NCBI GenBank assembly: GCA_024529925.1
Contig: JAFEUB010000786.1
Coordinates: 686,001 to 750,000, forward strand
DNA from: Ophthalmolycus amberensis
Taxonomy: Eukaryota > Chordata > Actinopteri > Perciformes > Zoarcidae
Length of the DNA stretch: 64,000 nucleotides
Direction: 5' to 3'
The translations under genes and the position numbers were made by a program. The notes below the pieces were generated by a model that had not been told where the DNA came from, ran no database searches, and saw only the letters and a list, made by a program, of their open reading frames with translations. Below, in pieces: positions 44,692 to 57,600 of this stretch (position 1 is its first letter; each line of letters starts with the position of its first letter).

Positions 44692-45588
44692 ATGAGTAAC
44701 AGCAGCCAGGCTCTGTCTCCCGTGCTGCCCCTCACGAGCTTTAGCAACGTGCTGATGTTCCTTTTCAACATCCTCCTCGCCGCCACCATCATCTTCCTCA
44801 ACGTGTCCGTGTCGCTCGCCATTCTCCTGGACGGCGCGCTGCGCGGCGAGAACCGCTTCATGTACATGCTGAGCACCTGCCTCAGCGACGTATGCACCGG
44901 CGTGTCGTACTACTACGCCGGTGTCCTCGACGTTAGGGACAGTTTCGACTCCCCCACGCGAACCTATTACATCGTGCCCACGTTCCTGGGGCTCTCTTAC
45001 ATGGCCATCCTGGCCGCGCAGGCGGACCGGTACCACGCGGTGGTGTCGCCTTTTAAATACTCGCAGCGCATGACCCGAAACCGGACCCTGCTGGTCATCC
45101 TCGCCTGCTGGGTCTACGCGTTCCTCATCGTGGCCGCGAATAACCTGGTGACGATCGGGGTCGCCAAGAGGATCACGAGCTTTGGCTCGTTGGTGGGGAA
45201 CATATTGACGGTGATCATAATGATAGGGCTGAACATCCAGCTGTTCGTGATAGCCAGGTTCCATCTGGAGCGGGAGCCACCCTCCGAAGAGAGGGACAGC
45301 AAGCGCTCGTCGGTGTATCTCATACTGGTGGTGGCCGTGTTTTTCCTGGGCACGTGGCTCCCCATATTCTGTCATGTCATAGTGTGCAATTTCTTCGGGA
45401 CGACGTGCTATACGTTCAAGAACGAAGGCACCGACCCGCTGCGCATTTTGCCCCGAGTTAACGCCGCCCTGACGCCCATCCTGTACATCAGAGGGTGCTC
45501 CGGGCTCCGCGCGACGCTACTCGCCAGAGTGTGGAGACCCCGCTGCGGCGGGGTGGGTGGGGGCAAGAGGGTGATGGCACGCTGTTAA
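44692..45588 (+). CDS. Intact class A GPCR, divergent member, opposite orientation
   Basis: A single-exon 298-aa receptor sharing the cluster's layout. N-terminus MSNSSQAL (NSS glycosylation site); TM1 FLFNILLAATIIFLNVSVSLAI; TM2 ENRFMYMLSTCLSDVCTG; TM3 ending QADRYHAVVSPF (DRY); TM5 LTVIIMIGLNIQLFVIARF; ICL3 LEREPPSEERDSKRSS; TM6 FFLGTWLPIF; TM7 VNAALTPILYIRG. The tail is Gly/Arg-rich. ICL3 and the TPxxY end match the minus-strand gene at 41344-42213, so it belongs to the same family but diverged long before copies 1 and 2 split. Function is unknown. Confidence 0.88.
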   Translation: MSNSSQALSPVLPLTSFSNVLMFLFNILLAATIIFLNVSVSLAILLDGALRGENRFMYMLSTCLSDVCTGVSYYYAGVLDVRDSFDSPTRTYYIVPTFLGLSYMAILAAQADRYHAVVSPFKYSQRMTRNRTLLVILACWVYAFLIVAANNLVTIGVAKRITSFGSLVGNILTVIIMIGLNIQLFVIARFHLEREPPSEERDSKRSSVYLILVVAVFFLGTWLPIFCHVIVCNFFGTTCYTFKNEGTDPLRILPRVNAALTPILYIRGCSGLRATLLARVWRPRCGGVGGGKRVMARC

Positions 45589-46990
45589 CGTGTTTTAGTG
45601 TCATCCTTACACGAGAGTTCAATTCTAAAAGGGTTTTACGCATTCATTTGAGCCCAGAATCACTTGGCAGGAAACGGATTCATGGCCTGTTTAGATAATA
45701 ATCATGTTATCATTTTTAACAGCGCGTTGACACGAATATACACTGTGCAGGGTCAAACAAATGTATGCAATATGTTGCACTTATACATGCTTTAACTATT
45801 TCTTTTTTTAAACGCGAGTGCTTGATAGTCATCGTTCATCCCCACACACACACACCCAGTCCCCATGCGGCCTAATTTGAACGTATTGGATGTCAAAGCC
45901 AACGTTGTTGTTACATCTCTTTCCAACACTATAATCAAGTCAGTAACTTCGTGTTTTTTTGGGGGTTTCCAGGTCGGAAGATGTTGGAAAACGTCTCATC
46001 CTCGCACGCCCGATTATTCCCATTATTCCCATTGTTGTTCTCAAAGCGCTCTAAAAAAGAATTAGAAAGTGAAATGTGTCGTCTGAATGTCGCAATGAGA
46101 AATGTTGTACCGCAAAAAAGAAAAACCTGATGAAACAGATGACACGTCGTAATTTGATGTTGTTATCTTGTATACTATGAATAAAAAAGAAAAGAAAAGT
46201 TCATCAACAATTTGGAACTGTGGCAGCTTTTTTCTTTCAGGCATGCTGGTGTTTCTTTTTGCGATTCTAAGGTTCCCTGTTGGAAAAGATTAAAAGGTAA
46301 ATATGAAAAAGGGAAGAGTGTGTCGACGCCTTTATTATTATGTATTGTTCTGATAAGCCTCCACCACCATATCCAGAGACTGTTATATTCCTGACAGCTT
46401 AATTAAATACATTTATTTGCTATAATACATGTTAATAGTCATTAATAAAAGCATACAGGGAAATAACTATGACCGGATTATCTTCTGCATTGACTATTAG
46501 ACATTTGATGTATATAATATCCTCATGATGTTTATCTTATGTCTGTCTAATACGGTGTTGTATTTTCGTGAGCTAACGCCTCACAAACACACGGAGCACC
46601 TTAATCATGCAACTCAACGTGCCGTGCCAGAGGATGCTGCACTTCCCGCGGCCACCACAGCGCGTCAGTAGAGCGCTTTGGCACGGCGCCACCACGTCGC
46701 CATCCACAGAATGTGAGTCATAAAACGGATAAAGCGCTCAGGATCAAACCGATGTGCTCCATGTGGATCAAGCGGGTGTCTCTTTCCAGCAGCTGGCTGC
46801 GAGCGACGGGCGAGAACGCGCATTGTTAGCCACAGACAGGTGGCATCAACAAAGTGATGATGGTGGGGCCAATAAACGGTACCACGTCCCCTGCTTGTCC
46901 ATTGGCCGGCGGGGGTCCTCTGGGGCTGAGAGGAGGAGCCAGCAGATCGTCACACTTCCGCACATCTGGTGCCCAATTTTTGAACTTAAA

Positions 46991-46993
<3 letters not shown>

Positions 46994-47040
<47 letters not shown>
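46994..47040 (+). repeat. (CT)n microsatellite
   Basis: About 47 bases of uninterrupted TC dinucleotides. Confidence 0.95.
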
Positions 47041-47042
<2 letters not shown>

Positions 47043-47446
47043 TGATACGTGTGAATCATTCGATCATCAATCATTCTGAGATCTGTGATGGCTCTGAGGA
47101 CTCAAATCCTCTGAAGTCTCAAGTTGTGATTATGGTTTCAAGTCCAGCCGATGAACTGACTTCAAGATAAACACGTATTCTGTGCTGATCGCACTTAATT
47201 CGCGCACTAAAATGATTTGCATATAGAAATAACATCCCCGTGAAGACTGGAGCTTCCACAGAAACATGGTGTACACTGCAAAAAAAATGTTAAAAATATG
47301 AATAAATTAAAATGATGAATTTAATTTATAATTGAATTCCGTACAATATTGTCAATCATACAATGATTGAGAATTTTCTGGTGATCAAAGTTTGTTTCAA
47401 CTCACTCCTGTTATTTTATTTTATTTATTGAATTTTGGTGAAACTA

Positions 47447-47470
47447 CCCCCCCCCCCCCCCCCCCCCCCC
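47447..47470 (+). repeat. Poly-C run
   Basis: 24 consecutive C, likely length-variable and hard to sequence. Confidence 0.9.
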
Positions 47471-47859
47471 GAGAAGGCAGGTTTCGCTCACACCCTCTCA
47501 TGAATAAATGCTTTGTTTCATTATTCTTTTTTTTTTAATCAAGGAAGCAGGCCTATACATTAAATAACTTGTCGAGTCGGACACTTTTTGCAGCGTAGAC
47601 CTGCATTATAAGCATTGTATAGAACCACGGCTGAGAGGGGAGGCCCAAAACCACAACATATCCCTCCCCTCTGTCTTCCTCTTCCTCTCTCTCCCCCCCC
47701 CCCCACGCCACACCCCCCATCTTTCTCTGCCATATTGCAGGTAAAGTTGCCAGGGGTCCTGGGGCTGAGAAAGTGGCCAAACCCTCCCACAGTGGGCTGT
47801 GTTTTTCCCCCTGCTGCACTCTGGGCTGGTTTCTATTCAAATGTGGGTCAGGGGTGAGG

Positions 47860-48180
47860 AAGCCTAACGTCATACGCTTTGCAACATGGCGTCCCGAAGG
47901 CTGTGAGATGAGCAAGAGGATGGTAAAGAACGCTTGAGGACGATCCTACCGATGTAATAAGGTATTTAAAGAAATATAATCTCTCTTTTTTTAAAGGTGG
48001 ACCGTAAACGCGCAACGCGTTTTCGATCGGGTCGTTTTTTCTCCCGGTTTCTGCAAGGATCGCAAGGGTTTTTTTCCGGCGTTACGGTGGTGTGTTTTAT
48101 TTTTCCACGGCGTGCCAACAAAAAAAAGGGGTCTCCGCTGGTGCCTATTCCGGCTCTACCAGCCTAGCTTTGGTCAGCCG
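47860..48180 (+). promoter_or_regulatory. Putative hic2 promoter and noncoding 5' exon
   Basis: A CpG-rich island starts with a YY1-like AACATGGCGTCC at about 47883. A possible donor (GAGGATG/GTAAAG) lies at about 47921, followed by several hundred bases of GC-rich sequence. It is the only promoter-like island between the GPCRs and hic2, and the hic2 coding exon needs an upstream noncoding exon. The assignment across 10.8 kb is inference. Confidence 0.35.
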
Positions 48181-50345
48181 AAACCCCCGGCTTGGTAACC
48201 GCAAAACGAACGGGTTGGCACATGTTGTGGCGTTTTCTTTTCTTGGCGTCGTGAGCAAATAATAAGAGATGTCCCCCCCCCCCCCGGGACCGAGTGTGTG
48301 CTACCAAATATTCACCAGGCTGGCAAAGCGCAGCGGGCGACAGAAAACGATCCACACACACACAAACAAACAAAAAACGGTGTCTTCGCTGAAACGTTTC
48401 CGCACTTATAACGTCGTTTTCTCTTTTTTTAAACTAAACAATCCAACGAGTTCAATGCATCGTTTACCACAAGGCGACTGAGCCGAATGCTTCATTTAGA
48501 TCCGCTCGTGTAATCACAACACTGATGGGTTTTTTTCTCAGTCACTTGAATTAAATGTGTAAAAACAAACAGGACTGCGGGTTTCACGCACGGTATTGTT
48601 TTTGCGCAATCTTCCTGATGTGTGTGATGCAACCTGCATTGTTTATATGTAGGGTAAGCCACCTTGGTTTAAGGTTCGGCTAATTAAAACATGCGCACAC
48701 ACACACACACACACAGTACAATGCAGGCTGAGCTACTTGTAACCGTGAATCGCAGGCCTATCCATGCAGGGGGCTTGTAAAGGTGCTGCTGTCGACCATC
48801 TTTGTGATCGGCTACATTGTGGGCGTAACGTTACATTGTGACCCAAAACTGGAAACTGGTGTTGCTTGCCATTGATTTCCAGGTGTCTCATACAACAACA
48901 ACAACAACAACAAAAGCCACATCAGTATATATATGTAGAATATTTGATTTTTAAACTCAACAACAACAACAAATGAGTTGGTAGCTGATTAAATGCATGT
49001 GCAGGTGAACACCAAGGCTGCTTCTCAGGTGATTAGTGTAGTTAAAGTACCAAGGGGCATGGAGATAATAAGTCACAGGAATGTCAGTCATGCAACAACC
49101 GAATGTGTAGTTCTGTTAAAAGGGTTCGCTTTGCTTTGCTTAAGTTTCCTCGGCTGAGAACAATCACGATGCGCTTCTGATAAGACTCTGGTAACTCTCT
49201 TAAAGTCGTCTTGGTATTAAGCGTGTCCCTGTCCCTAGCTGAGGCAGGAGGCCCCTCACCTGGGTCCACTATCAGATATGTCTGTCTGTTTGGCCTGTTC
49301 TTGTCCTCTTTGTTGCTTAAGCACACACCGTGAACTGTGTCCGGTGGGGCAGTTGTTGACGTAAACTGCTTTTCTTTTTCTTTAAGTGGATTTTGATAGG
49401 AGTTTTGAGAAGAAGAAGAAAAAAAAGCATTGTATCACTGTTTTAGATGCTGAGACATTTCTTAGGGGAAGTTTTGTCACATTCCATCTATGTTCTCAAC
49501 TTGCTATCCCGCTCGAGTGTTGCAGAGTGCTGCAGCCTATAATGTGAAGATTATAGGACTACATTTTCTCTGGTTACACCCACCCAGAAGGTGCAGTTGA
49601 AGTGGGCGCTTGCTCTAACCTGAAATTCAGCCGGGCAATTTGGTGAATTGTGCTTCTTTTTTTTCCCCCAACAATAGTAGCCAAATAAAGATTTTTGAAA
49701 GCTTGTCGAGGTGCATCCGAATGTGTGTTGTTTTTTTCGTTCCACTTTATGCATGTGCATCATCTAATTAGGTGAAGCTCGTAAGGTTGGAGAGTGTTTG
49801 ATGACAGTGCATCTGTAACAGCAGTGAGCTTCGAAGACTGCCGGTGTGTTCGGGTGACCAGTGTCTCTCTCACAAACTCATACAGAATACTGAGCTGCAT
49901 TTCAAAGAGGAGCGGTCAACTATATCACAAATGATTGTGATATTCCCACAGAAACGAGGAGGAAACATTGACCAAAAAGTTCAATAAATCAACCCGTCGC
50001 ACTCTTTGACGTGCCATGACATCACCAAGCCCAACCACCATGTTGTAGCTGTCGTCAAATGTACATTGTCAGTAGGCGCATCTAGTGAGAAGCGTCAAAC
50101 AAGTTGATAGGCTACAGAAATTACCAAGAGAGGTCAACTGATCAGTGTGACTAGTTTCATTGATTACCGTGGACTACAAAGACGGGGCCTGGAGGGTAAT
50201 CTGAGGCCCATGTGTGTGCGTTTGTTGCCTCATGATCCTCATGATCGGCCAGTTGGGTTCTTGCCTCGCCCTGCTCGTTCCCTTCCATTTCCCCTTCTTG
50301 ACACACTGTGTGTCCTGTGTGTGTGCGGCGATCGTGGCTTACGGT

Positions 50346-50346
<1 letters not shown>

Positions 50347-50381
<35 letters not shown>
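50347..50381 (+). repeat. (GT)n microsatellite
   Basis: About 35 bases of alternating GT, about 90 bases before the long AT tract. Confidence 0.95.
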
Positions 50382-50383
<2 letters not shown>

Positions 50384-50468
50384 GCAGCACAATGCGGTAA
50401 GACTACTTAGGCTATACGTTTCTGCTGACATGTTGGGCGAGGACTTATAGATTGTGCTTGGCTGATGA

Positions 50469-50589
<121 letters not shown>

Positions 50590-52044
50590 GGATCCGACCT
50601 AACCTGTCCCGTGCCTTGCCGTGCTGCGTGTTTGGAGGTTCAGCTCGGTCCGTGCGGTCGGCCAAAGGGCCTCGGGGCAGGGCTGTTGTTGTTCTTTTAA
50701 GAAGAAGAAACAGTCTGTGGAATGCAGCGCTGATAGCCAGAAGGTTATGCGGTGTTTAAAGGCTGGGGGAGGAGGGGGTGGTAGCTCTGTAAAACCTTGG
50801 ACCAGACAGGATCCCTCCTTACCCAACATGCCCTCTGTCCTTAGCCAAAGCGTTAGGCTCCAGGTCATGTGGGACTGCTGCCTTTTACTGAGAGGTGGGG
50901 GGTGGGTGGGTTATCTCATCAACAAAGTTCATTCTCTCAAGACAGAGGTCACTGTATCATTCCAATCATATGCCCGCTCGCTAGGGAAGTGCTTGATTGC
51001 TTCACTGGTTGTGGGGCGAGAGCGCACAGTGGGATGCAGGATGTGCCGCTCGCGGGTGTTGCTGGCGAAAGTCTCTGTGTTCATTTGTGTCTTTATTTGA
51101 TTACTGGGGGGGGGGGGGGCACTTTGAGCGCAACAGAACCACAGAGTACAGCACAGCATGGAGGACACAGATGCACACATGCAGAGAGAGAGAGAGAGCA
51201 ATAGGAGCTAGTCTTAGTTGAGTTAGACATTTCTATTGATTAGTTACCTGGATTTGTTCATCCCAGTCCAACACATCTCACATATAATCTTCTTTTTGTC
51301 AACAAAGAACACACATTCAGGTGGTCCTTTCACTAAATAGCAAGTATGCCATCTGCACGGCTTTGAATGTCTGTTGTTTTGTTATTATTTAGATATCGAG
51401 TTATTCATTCATTTTGTTACCAAAAATTGCTGCACGCCAAAGCAAAAGAAGCTAAATATATCCTATGAAATATTAATATATTTCCAGTTGCCTCCTGGTT
51501 CTTGTCAGTTACAGTTGCTAAGGAAAGCATTCCGACCAACCTCCACGCACTTAATTGCGTTGAAGATGTAATTCAAGTGGATTCAGTTTTCTCATCAGTT
51601 TCCACACAGTAACCCATAATGTCAAAGTGAAAACATGCTTTTTGCAGATGTTTCAACAATCTTGAAGTGAAATCTTCTAATTCACCAAAAATCCGACGGA
51701 GTATAAACATTTTTGGAAAACGGTATGCCCCTCATGTTGCAGAACGTTTGTCTCCTTGCATTGTACTTTCAGTTTGATGCACATGACTGCTGACCTCTGC
51801 CTGCTGATACCTCTGCAGCCATTATCAAACATGGCGACCTGACCTGTGCGGCCTGTTTGTGTATTTTACTGTATTGTTAATCATGACTTTAAATTATTTG
51901 CCACAGTCTTAAATATAACGGAGGGAGATTGAGCCGACGGTAGGCGATTGCATCCAGCACCGCGACAATAAGTGCGATGTGGGGGGGGCCAGAGAGCGTA
52001 CCTATTACTGCCTCTTGACTCGGCTGTGGCTTCAGCGTCTAGTG

Positions 52045-53200
52045 CAGTGGCGGCTGGTCAACAGAGGGCCATGGGGCATGGCCCCACCATGAGCCACAAA
52101 AAAAAAAAAAAAAAATATTATAATAATCATAAATTATACAAATTGTCAATATTTGTGTTTTTGAACTATGGAATGTACCCAGTAATGTGTGTAAAATATG
52201 ATATCTGCGCAAAATATATGCTTTTCCTGCTCGTCCTCTCCGCCTGTGTGCTCTCTGCTCGTGCTCTGCGCCTGTGTGCACGACACTCTGAGAACGCGCA
52301 GCTTGGGGGGCCTAATCGTTTTGGCCCAAAAGAGACGGGTCTCTGAAGCAGTTTAGCCAATTGCTGATTCAAGATATAAATGAGTGACATACAATTTAGC
52401 CAATCAGCGCCCTCAAATAGATTCATCTTGGGGCCAGAACGATCAGGCCCCCCTCGCTGCGCGTTCTCGTCAGGAGAAGTCTCTACAGGCGCCCGCGCCA
52501 GCGCGAGCACTCCTCCAAGACCCGTTTGAGAGGAGAACTTTGGCGGAGATTCTGCAGCCAAAGAGCTGATATCAGATCAGCCTGACCTCACAATCAGATA
52601 GCAGACTACATGCGAAGCTTCACTAGCTGTACACCAGACAGGTTTGGCTAGCTGGATGACGTTATGCTAATAATTTATTTAGCTTTTTAAAACAACGGGG
52701 ACGGATCCAGCACGGACAGTTACGGGAGTGAGGGATGAGGAGGTAAGGAAACATGAGAACACCAGGACACACATGGAGAACTCTGTCAAGCTACATATTA
52801 TGCAAAGTGAACATCTTTTCTTCTACATAGCTGTCCTCAGTCTCATCTGCTTAACTTGGTCATGGAGGCATCAACATGTAATAGAGATGTTAAATTAACA
52901 GTGAAAACTCATAGCTTAATTTAACATCAGTATTCATAATTACACTTCATGTTTACTTCTCCTGATCTTTACCTCCTATAACAAGGTCCATAGGGGCATC
53001 TCAATAAATAAACATCTTATATTATATTATATAAGTGTTATTTACTGATTGTTTTCGTGTTGGAATACATGTTAAATATTTAACTGCCAAGTAATAATGC
53101 GTGTTTGATACTTACATTTTTTTGCATTAAATCATACTGGGATGTTTGCTGAAATTGATAGGATGGCCCTACCTAGAACATTTTCCACCAGCCGCCACTG
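52045..53200. mobile_element. Nonautonomous hAT-type element, 1.16 kb
   Basis: The terminal inverted repeats are CAGTGGCGGCTGGT at the left and its reverse complement ACCAGCCGCCACTG at the right. An exact 8-bp target duplication GTCTAGTG lies at 52037-52044 and 53201-53208. The termini and duplication size are those of hAT elements. There is no transposase ORF. The left half contains a large imperfect inverted repeat (about 52292-52340 against 52427-52480: GGCCTAATCGTTTTGGCCC and its diverged inverse). Confidence 0.88.
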
Positions 53201-54600
53201 GTCTAGTGTAACTTGTGGATGACACGAACACCACAGAAGAAATACATTCATTGTGATGCAGGAAAACAGGTTAAGACTCGCGCTGCTGCTTTGTCATTTT
53301 TCACGGAAATTTCCCTCAAAGAGCTTTCCTTCTTCTTTCCGCCGGTGTCGATGTGAGAAAACCATGAAATGCAAAAGATGTTATTGAGACAGTCGTTCTC
53401 TTGAGAGAGTTGGTTCACAGGTTGAGTTGTGGACACGTGCTTGTGTGTCGAAAAGAAAAAAGAAAGAGTCTCAGCTCTGCTTCCCTTTGCTGTGCAGCTC
53501 TGCTGCACATGGGGTACGTACTACGCAGCAACCTTTGGCCCCCTCCTGTGAGGAAATGGACGGGGCTCCTTTCATTCCACTGCACCCTGGGCAGGACTGG
53601 TTTGTCTGAACGGCTGAACTGCCTGACGGAAAATGAGTCTTAATTGGAAGGACTGCGGTAGGGACACTGTAATTCGTGCACTCCCTCCCCCATTCAGCTG
53701 TGCAGCACTGGGTTCACTCACCTGTTCTCTAGTATTTGTATCCAACTATCCTGCAGGAAAAAATCCAGATCAGCCGTTCCTTTTTGTCTCTGAGACTTTG
53801 TGCAGCAGGATGCCCCCCCCCCACAGCTTTTCTGAAGAGAGTATATAACCAGAATTGGATCAGTGTCCAGAATTCCAATAGATGCTCCGCATTGGAGCTA
53901 TTCAGCCGTTTGCCATGGAGACGCATTCATAGGCATGTTTTTTTTATTCCAAAGAGAGACCCCAGCTGGTGATTTTCACTTTTTATTTCACACTCTGTCG
54001 TCTCTGGTTGGAACATAACCCTGAATATTCTGCTCTCCGCAGCACCACATCACCGCGCTAGATGCATCACTGTATCCAGTTTACAAAAATCTAATCCAAG
54101 ACACTTTCAATTTTCAATTTCGTTTTCACGTTTTCAATTTCAATGCAAAAAAAAAAAAGCATTACACTGGATTCCTTTGCCATGTACACGTTATCGAGGT
54201 TTCTAAAGGTGTTTTTTTAGCTTATGACTTCAGACGTGGAAAGTATTGCTGTGACGACAGTGTGACAGGATGAAATGAAACATCATTACTCTGTAGTGCA
54301 TGTCTCCCAATCCAAACTGGTTAAAACTAAATAAGTGAGCTAGTTTCCACAGTTTAACAGATTGTTAAACATATGCACGGCATGTACTGCACAGCCTGCC
54401 CAAACCAAATGCTCTGGGGAAAAATACCCATCACTAGTACACTTCAAATAAAGATAGCATTAAATAAAATTACACTGCAGGTATTGCAGTCACCCGGTTA
54501 CTGCGTTGCATAGAAACCCATACTCCAGTTACCTGCCGTGACCTAATTTGTGCCTTTAATATTTTTAGCGTTTAAACTTTGCCCAACGTTGCTCAAAACT

Positions 54601-54623
54601 CCCCCCCCCCCCCCCCCCCCCCC
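54601..54623 (+). repeat. Poly-C run
   Basis: 23 consecutive C. Confidence 0.9.
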
Positions 54624-57600
54624 AAATTGTGACCACTAGAAACGTGTTCATGGCGTTTCCTCCGATGCAGCAGATGTTACACAGGTGTAAAGGAGCATAC
54701 AGTAAGGGCTGGCTGTTCAGTTGAATCTCCTCTTTGTGCTGTGAGCTGTTCTCTCCCTCACCGGCCAGCTGAAACTCCGATAATTGCAGCATCAGAGAGT
54801 CCAACCGTACCCATGCATCAGCGGCAGCCATGTTGAAAAAAGGGCTCAGAGGTAGTTGCTCGGTGTTTGTATTTCAAACTGGCTTTGTACCATCCCCCCT
54901 AACCCCTCCCCCACTCCCTCTGCCCACCAGCATACTCCCTGGGTGTGTGTGTGTGTGTGTGTGCACTGTCTCTGTGAGTGTGCACACTCAGGGAGGCCTT
55001 TTGCTCGTGTACATGATTGGCTCCCTTCCTCTGTCTGCCTCAAACAGTCTTCACCTGCACGCCCACTGTCTTCTGCACAGCTTGAGCACCTGCACACTTT
55101 TATTTTTTTACAAAGTCACTGCTGTGTATCGTTTTAATAAAGGAATCGCCATGACGGACGGACGAGCCCGGGTAGAACATGTTTTTGAAATCCCACTTGT
55201 TTTCTATTGGTTGTTTTAGCAGGTGACCTTTCGCAGCAGTAGGGTGTGTTTTGTTATTGCGCCACAGGACTTCACCTCACCTCTGCCCTCTTCCCCTGGC
55301 TCTCTACCCCTCCGCTCAGGAGATTAGTGCCACAGCCCACTGCTCTCCCAGTCGCTGCATGGACTAGGACTCTGAAAAGTTCACTAACTCGCGGTTTAAT
55401 CATAAACTCCTTGGGTGCAGAATGCAGTCTCAAATAGTGTAGAACCAGATCATCCAGATCGCAGATGTAACCATATTAATTCACCGCCGAGGGGAACTTT
55501 GTGACGCTCCAGTTTTCGGTCTCTCGTGGTGGATCGGCACGTGGATTTTGTCATCCTGATCAGATCTGTCAAGTCGTTGTAAACACCCCGGTCCGCTAAT
55601 CTCCTCATCAGCAGGCACCTGGCACAAGCCAAGGTTGAGGCAAAGCAGTGGGGTGCTGTGTTTTTTAAAATGAGGTTTGCCCTCTATCATTACACCGTGG
55701 TCTGTTTTTTGAAAAGGTTAGTACTGCAGCCAAGGTAAGCTGATCCCGTGCTTGTGCTCGAAGGGCAACGTCTACCCTGGTGCGCTGTGCGAGCCCGGAG
55801 CTGACTTCGGTTGGTATGTGGTGCAATATTTGTTCAGCGAGTAATGTTTCTCGCGGCCCTCCTCATCGGCTATGTTGGCATCTCTCAACCGCCCTGCCAC
55901 CCTTTGCAGAGGGCTAAGAAAGGGCCAACCCTGCAGAAAATGCTGCCCACCAATCACATCATGCAAATGAACTAGTCATCCTCTATACTGGAAACATCAT
56001 TCTAGTCGTGTCACCTCACTAATGGCGCATCCATCCCTGATTTAAAATGAGCACCAGCCCTAGATGCTGTGTTGCTTATGTCTCTACAAACGGCACAGAG
56101 CGCCCGTGCACTCCCAGATGGAGAGCTGCCATGATGGCGCGGGCCTGTCCGTCTCCTGTGGTATTAAGCCTGCTTTCCTGGGCAGCACCATTGGAAGGGG
56201 AGCTGGGCCAACACGTGTCCCACCCTAGCTGCATATAGATCAGCCGTAATCCATTAGCAGCTCCCTGGAATCCAGCCGGCACAGCAGAGCACTGGAGGGG
56301 CCAGGGGGAGAGAGGGTAGATGTGCGGGTGATGGGGGGGAGGAGAGAGGGATGAGAAGAGAAGAGGAGGGGGTGGGCTCTTTTTTTCTCTTTTTTTCTTC
56401 TTCCTGAGCTAGCTTCTCCACTTAGAGCCCAGCCCCCTTTTTATGTCGGCCTGCTGGAAAAGCTTCTTGAATCCCCCCCCATAAAGCCTGCAGAGGTGTG
56501 TGTGTATGTTAAGGGAGAGTCTTGACTGATATATGGCTTCCTGGCTGGCATCATAGCAGAGGCCCTTCTTTGTCTAGCAGCCCTCCCCTCCGTTCAGTGC
56601 CACGCGCACCCCTGTAGCACACTCTGCAATTAACTGCAGATCTGGGTTACGTATTCCGGAATAGCTCGTTGTAATTCACGTTGGGGACGGGATGTGTCTG
56701 CATGCCCGGTGAGGAGCAGAGGCAAGATGGGGGAGGGGAAGAAGAAGACCATGAGTAGAAGTGTCAAAGCAGAGGAGGCAAGCCCAGGCCTGGACCTGAG
56801 AGTAATGATCACTCCGGCTGATTGTATCAGCCAACCTGACTGTTCCAACAGAGCCGGATTTGATACATCAGCCAGCCATCTCCAGTATACACTTCTCACC
56901 CTGTGAGAGTTAATTATCACACATCAGAGTCTTGTGTAGGGAATGTAGGGCCCTGGTCAGTATACATTTAAGGCTTTGTTTAAGAATGGTGTGATGCGGA
57001 ATGTCGTTATTGCGCTAGGGAATCCTTGAGGAAGCATAGCGAGAACAAGCTTGCTAAATTCATTCAAACTGAAATGACTGGTTAATGGAACGGATGACTA
57101 AAGGTGTGGCAATACTATATCGGGATTTTTAGAAAGAGCTTTGGCCTGGTACATTTTTGTGAATTTCAGCCTTCAGGTGAACGCTTATTTCAGAGGGGTG
57201 TTTTGAGAAACTGAGCTCAGTCGTGTGTCTTTGCCCTCAGGCTTGCCACTTCGATGCTTCTAGCTGAGTTCAGGAACCGCTCCCTTTTCCCCCAGCAGTA
57301 TGAAACATGATTCTCAGCAAATCTCTAGGTTGGCACCGTTTCCAAATGCTGCATTTTCACATGTATTTACGGCTCAAGTTAAGCATTTCTCTGCATTACT
57401 GTGTAATCTCCTGTAATACGGTATACCCTGCTCTGATCAGGGGCATTAAAGTTGTGTGTCCATTTTCCCAGCATGCCCAGGGCTTTAAACATGTTAAACA
57501 CACCCGACTGCTCTGACTAAAGCACACTGCTACTGTTGCGTCACACCTGAGCTGTGGATAGGCTCTATGAGTGTAGTGCAGTACATTTCTTTACAATGAA

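Larger units (their letters stand above)
45589..47860. other. Intergenic between GPCR cluster and hic2
   Basis: No gene seen. It contains a 9-bp inverted pair GCCGTGCCA (46621-46629) / TGGCACGGC (46679-46687) in a GC-rich island, a (CT)n tract at 46994-47040 and a 24-base poly-C at 47447-47470. Confidence 0.5.

Noticed and set aside
44629..45375. 248-aa minus ORF opposite the plus-strand GPCR
   Set aside because: Antisense shadow with His/Arg/Glu-rich low-quality composition.
47553..47915. 120-aa minus ORF near the hic2 promoter island
   Set aside because: It reads through CT/C-rich simple sequence as Gly/Glu/Arg runs. No homologue is recognised.
52166..52561. 131-aa ORF inside the hAT-type element
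   Set aside because: It runs through the internal inverted repeat and has no transposase motif.
54830..55219. 129-aa plus ORF in the hic2 upstream interval
   Set aside because: It crosses a GT microsatellite. Hydrophobic and Cys-rich stretches derive from simple sequence, and there is no splice-consistent neighbour exon.
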